This document shows positions 61,653 to 64,000 of a stretch of 64,000 nt of DNA, in pieces. Both the position numbers and the translations under genes were made by a program. Source of the DNA: JAMLHH01 sp037189845 (GTDB lineage Bacteria; Bacteroidota; Bacteroidia; Chitinophagales; JADIYW01). The notes under the pieces were generated by a model. The model was not told where the DNA came from. It saw only the letters and a program-made list of their open reading frames with translations, and did not search any database. The stretch spans positions 1 to 64,000 of the forward strand of contig JBBCIS010000014.1 of NCBI GenBank assembly GCA_037189845.1, given 5' to 3'. Numbering within the stretch: position 1 is the first letter of the stretch; each line of letters starts with the position of its first letter.

Positions 61653-62903
61653 ATGTCAAAACAGGAGAAACGTACAATTTGTGTAATAGGAGGTGGGGCT
61701 GCCGGATTTTTTGCAGCGATTACATGTGCAGAATATAATCCTGATCTGAAAGTGATTATCCTGGAGCAGAATCAGACAGTTTTGAATAAGGTGAAAATTT
61801 CCGGTGGTGGTCGCTGCAATGTCACACACGCTTGTTTTGAGCCGAGAGAATTGACAGGTTTTTATCCAAGAGGTCAAAAAGAGCTGTTAGGTCCGTTTCA
61901 TAAATTTCAACCCGGGGATACATTTGAGTGGTTTGAAAACAGAGGGGTAGAGCTTAAAATTGAGAAAGATAACAGAGTTTTTCCCGTTACAGATAAATCG
62001 TCAACAATTATTGATTGTCTGATAGAAAGTGCCAAATCCTGTGATGTACAAATCTGGAACGGTACAAAAATTTTGAGCATTTATCAGGGAAAGAATGATA
62101 AATGGACTTTGAGAACAGCAAACGGGCAGACAATTATTGCAGATGCAGTCCTTGTTGCTACCGGGAGCAGTCCGATGATCTGGGAGATGCTGTCAGAGTT
62201 TCATGAGGTGATAGATCCTGTGCCATCACTTTTTACATTTAATATCCAGCATGCTATTCTAAAGGATTTACCTGGTCTTTCTGTGCCGGATGCTGTAATT
62301 AAGGTGGTTGGTCAAAAAATATCTACAGAAGGTCCGTTGCTGATTACGCATTGGGGATTGAGTGGTCCGGCAGTATTAAAAATGTCAGCCTGGGGTGCAA
62401 GATTATTTTACGCAATGAATTACAGATTTGCCATTTCTGTGAACTGGACAGGCGAACCGGAGCAGAAAGTAGAAAAAACTCTTCAGGAACAGGTTTTTCA
62501 ATCGCCCAAAAAACAAATCGTCACCACTCCTTTATTTGCTATTCCGTCCAGATTATGGAAAAGATTAGTAGAATATGTCAAAATTGATGAAAATATCACG
62601 TGGGCACAGATGGATAGCTATCAGCTGCAACAGATCAAACGGATTTTGACCAGATGCAGCTTTAAGGTGAATGGGAAAAGTACATTTAAGGACGAATTTG
62701 TTACTGCAGGTGGAATTGCTTTGGAAGAAGTAGATTTCAGAACGATGGAAAGTAAAAAAGCAAAAAATCTCTTCTTTGCAGGCGAAGTGCTGGATATAGA
62801 TGCTTTGACAGGAGGATTTAATTTTCAGGCAGCATGGACAACGGGATACCTCGCCGGAGCAGGAATAGCCCGATCTTTTGAGGGGGATATAAATAAATGT
62901 TAA
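61653..62903 (+). CDS. BaiN/HI0933-like FAD-dependent oxidoreductase
   Basis: A 416-residue flavoprotein. The Rossmann FAD motif is VIGGGAAGFFAAI at the N-terminus, followed by LNKVKISGGGRCNVTHA, the family hallmark. The second FAD contact is VLVATGSSP, and the C-terminus has FAGEVLDIDALTGGFNFQAAWTTGYLAG. Members include BaiN; the physiological substrate of this one is unknown. It appears cytoplasmic and monocistronic. Confidence 0.92.
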   Translation: MSKQEKRTICVIGGGAAGFFAAITCAEYNPDLKVIILEQNQTVLNKVKISGGGRCNVTHACFEPRELTGFYPRGQKELLGPFHKFQPGDTFEWFENRGVELKIEKDNRVFPVTDKSSTIIDCLIESAKSCDVQIWNGTKILSIYQGKNDKWTLRTANGQTIIADAVLVATGSSPMIWEMLSEFHEVIDPVPSLFTFNIQHAILKDLPGLSVPDAVIKVVGQKISTEGPLLITHWGLSGPAVLKMSAWGARLFYAMNYRFAISVNWTGEPEQKVEKTLQEQVFQSPKKQIVTTPLFAIPSRLWKRLVEYVKIDENITWAQMDSYQLQQIKRILTRCSFKVNGKSTFKDEFVTAGGIALEEVDFRTMESKKAKNLFFAGEVLDIDALTGGFNFQAAWTTGYLAGAGIARSFEGDINKC

Positions 62904-62935
62904 CGTTATTCATAATTTCAATTTAGTTGCTTAGG

Positions 62936-62950
62936 TTTAGTTCAACTAAA
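62936..62950. other. Hairpin TTTAGTT-c-AACTAAA in the leader of the first paralogue
   Basis: A 7-bp perfect inverted repeat with a single-base spacer ends 11 bases before the ATG at 62962. Its position suggests an operator or leader hairpin; there is no T-run. Confidence 0.3.
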
Positions 62951-62961
62951 ACTAAAATGAG

Positions 62962-63423
62962 ATGAAAGCATTGATGAAATATTTTGTACTTGTTGCAGTT
63001 GTCTTCGGGGCTATAACCATTCAGGATGTTACGGCAAAATCAAAAAAAGAATATAATCTTCCTGAAAAGCTGACAACAAAAATAGAAGGCAAGGTACAGG
63101 AGCTGACACGGGATATCACAAAAGAAATTGGCCTTTCTGAAAAACAAGCGAAAAAAATCCATGCAATAAAATTGACGGAAGCGATGGATATCGAAACCGT
63201 CAGGGTGGATAAGGCAAAATCGCAGCAGGAATCAAAAAATGAAATTATTCTGATAAAAAATAATGCCAATAACAGAATCCTCAAAGTGCTTAAAAAAGAT
63301 CAGGATGTGTTGTGGAATGCGAAAAAAGATAAGTTTGCATACAGTCCGGGATTTATGGAAAATCTGAAAGATATTTATCACCAGACCAAAGAAGCAATAC
63401 AGGAAAAATTGGGATTGGATTAA
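62962..63423 (+). CDS. Small secreted helical protein, paralogue 1
   Basis: A 153-residue protein with a signal peptide (KALMKYFVLVAVVFGAITIQDVTAK) and an all-helical, charged mature part: ITKEIGLSEKQAKKIHAIKLTEAMDIETVRVDK... IILIKNNANNRILKVLKKDQDVLWNAKKDKF. The heptad-like pattern recalls Spy/CpxP-type or LTXXQ-like periplasmic proteins, but the family is not certain. The next gene is a paralogue with the same plan. A strong terminator follows. Confidence 0.7.
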   Translation: MKALMKYFVLVAVVFGAITIQDVTAKSKKEYNLPEKLTTKIEGKVQELTRDITKEIGLSEKQAKKIHAIKLTEAMDIETVRVDKAKSQQESKNEIILIKNNANNRILKVLKKDQDVLWNAKKDKFAYSPGFMENLKDIYHQTKEAIQEKLGLD

Positions 63424-63445
63424 AAATAATAATAAAAAGTTTTAT

Positions 63446-63477
63446 AAAGGAATTACATCACGTAGTTCCTTTTTTTA
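63446..63477 (+). terminator. Rho-independent terminator
   Basis: Stem AAAGGAATTAC-atcac-GTAGTTCCTTT (11 bp with one G-T wobble) runs into a T-tract, 22 bases past the stop of paralogue 1. Confidence 0.88.
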
Positions 63478-63601
63478 TTGGGTTTCCGGGAAAATCCGAT
63501 AGCAGTTCAAGATATGTCCAAAACACAAATGTTTGTTAAAAAAATATGAAAATTAAACCTTCATCAGTTTTTGATCGTGTATTAGTTTAAAATCATTAAT
63601 T

Positions 63602-64000
63602 ATGAAAAGTGTAATAAAATTTTTAACAGTCGTAGCGTTCTTCTTGGGAACTGTCACATTTCAATCAGTTTCAGCAAGAGTTTTAGATCATCACACAACT
63701 CAGGAGTTTGAACAAAAATTAGCTGAAAAAATCTCTGAGACCACAAAAAGCATTACAAAAGATATTGGATTAGATGAGAAACAATCTGCCAAGGTATATG
63801 ATATTAAGCTTGCCGAAGCAAAATCTATTGAGGCAGTAAGAGCAGATAAAAATATTGCCCCGAATGAAACCAGCAATAAAATTCTGATCATTAAAAATGA
63901 TGCAAACAGCAAAATTGAAAAATTATTGTCCAATGACCAGAAAGTATTGTGGAATTCGAAAAAAACAAGCTATGAATACAATCCCGGTTTTATTGAAAAT
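63602..64000 (+). CDS. Small secreted helical protein, paralogue 2 (3' end outside window)
   Basis: The frame is open from the ATG at 63602 to the window edge (133 codons). Signal peptide KSVIKFLTVVAFFLGTVTFQSVSAR, then SITKDIGLDEKQSAKVYDIKLAEAKSIEAVRADK and LIIKNDANSKIEKLLSNDQKVLWNSKK, which align along their length with the preceding protein (GLSEKQAKKIHAIKLTEA..., DQDVLWNAKKD, SPGFMEN / NPGFIEN). Tandem duplication is the likely origin. The distance to the window edge suggests only the last ~20 residues are missing. Confidence 0.8.
   Translation, partial: MKSVIKFLTVVAFFLGTVTFQSVSARVLDHHTTQEFEQKLAEKISETTKSITKDIGLDEKQSAKVYDIKLAEAKSIEAVRADKNIAPNETSNKILIIKNDANSKIEKLLSNDQKVLWNSKKTSYEYNPGFIEN

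Overview
The window looks like a chromosome segment from a member of the Bacteroidota, probably a Chitinophaga, Sphingobacteria or Saprospira-type lineage. This rests on several things: the moderate-to-low GC content by eye, start regions preceded by TANNTTTG boxes instead of strong Shine-Dalgarno sequences, two proteins with type IX secretion (T9SS) C-terminal sorting domains, carboxynorspermidine decarboxylase, a sphingosine-phosphate-lyase-like enzyme, and a complete 14-gene nuo operon with a short NuoG. The species cannot be named from the sequence. No rRNA, tRNA or CRISPR array was seen.

Layout. 1-9.2 kb: end of a large cell-surface protein, a TauD/SyrP-type dioxygenase, tgt plus an LptF/G permease, a glycosyltransferase/ECF sigma factor pair, an Omp85-type barrel, a membrane dipeptidase and a small lipoprotein. 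9.2-18.4 kb: an IS/MITE-like remnant, universal stress protein, rlmB, an LCMT-type methyltransferase, a second glycosyltransferase, a T9SS-exported esterase, htpG and a short-chain dehydrogenase. 18.5-25.6 kb: a four-gene operon (lipoprotein, VTC-domain protein, DUF4956 membrane protein, DUF2490 barrel), a TlpA-like thioredoxin, grpE-dnaJ and a topoisomerase III. 25.6-34.6 kb: a GC-rich intergenic repeat, an S74/T9SS surface protein, an M20 amidohydrolase, nspC, YkvA, an ECF sigma factor, xerD, an HD hydrolase and a small P-loop NTPase.

34.7-40.7 kb is the most unusual block: a coiled-coil NERD-nuclease protein, a large membrane-spanning YobI/KAP-like P-loop NTPase, and a divergent DUF1016 (YhcG) PD-(D/E)XK nuclease. 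It resembles a defence or conflict cassette wedged between housekeeping genes. 41.1-53.8 kb is the uninterrupted nuoABCDEFGHIJKLMN operon for respiratory complex I.

53.9-59.9 kb is an accessory zone of small, mostly unknown genes with signs of decay. It holds a toxin-antitoxin pair whose ParE/RelE-like toxin is interrupted by one in-frame TAG, and a methyltransferase pseudogene with several frameshifts and stops. 60.1-64 kb returns to conserved genes: a PLP-dependent lyase with a full Bacteroidota-type promoter, a BaiN/HI0933-like flavoprotein, and two tandem paralogous small secreted proteins, the second cut by the window edge. Copies of one dispersed intergenic repeat lie after topB, before nuoA and before the PLP lyase.
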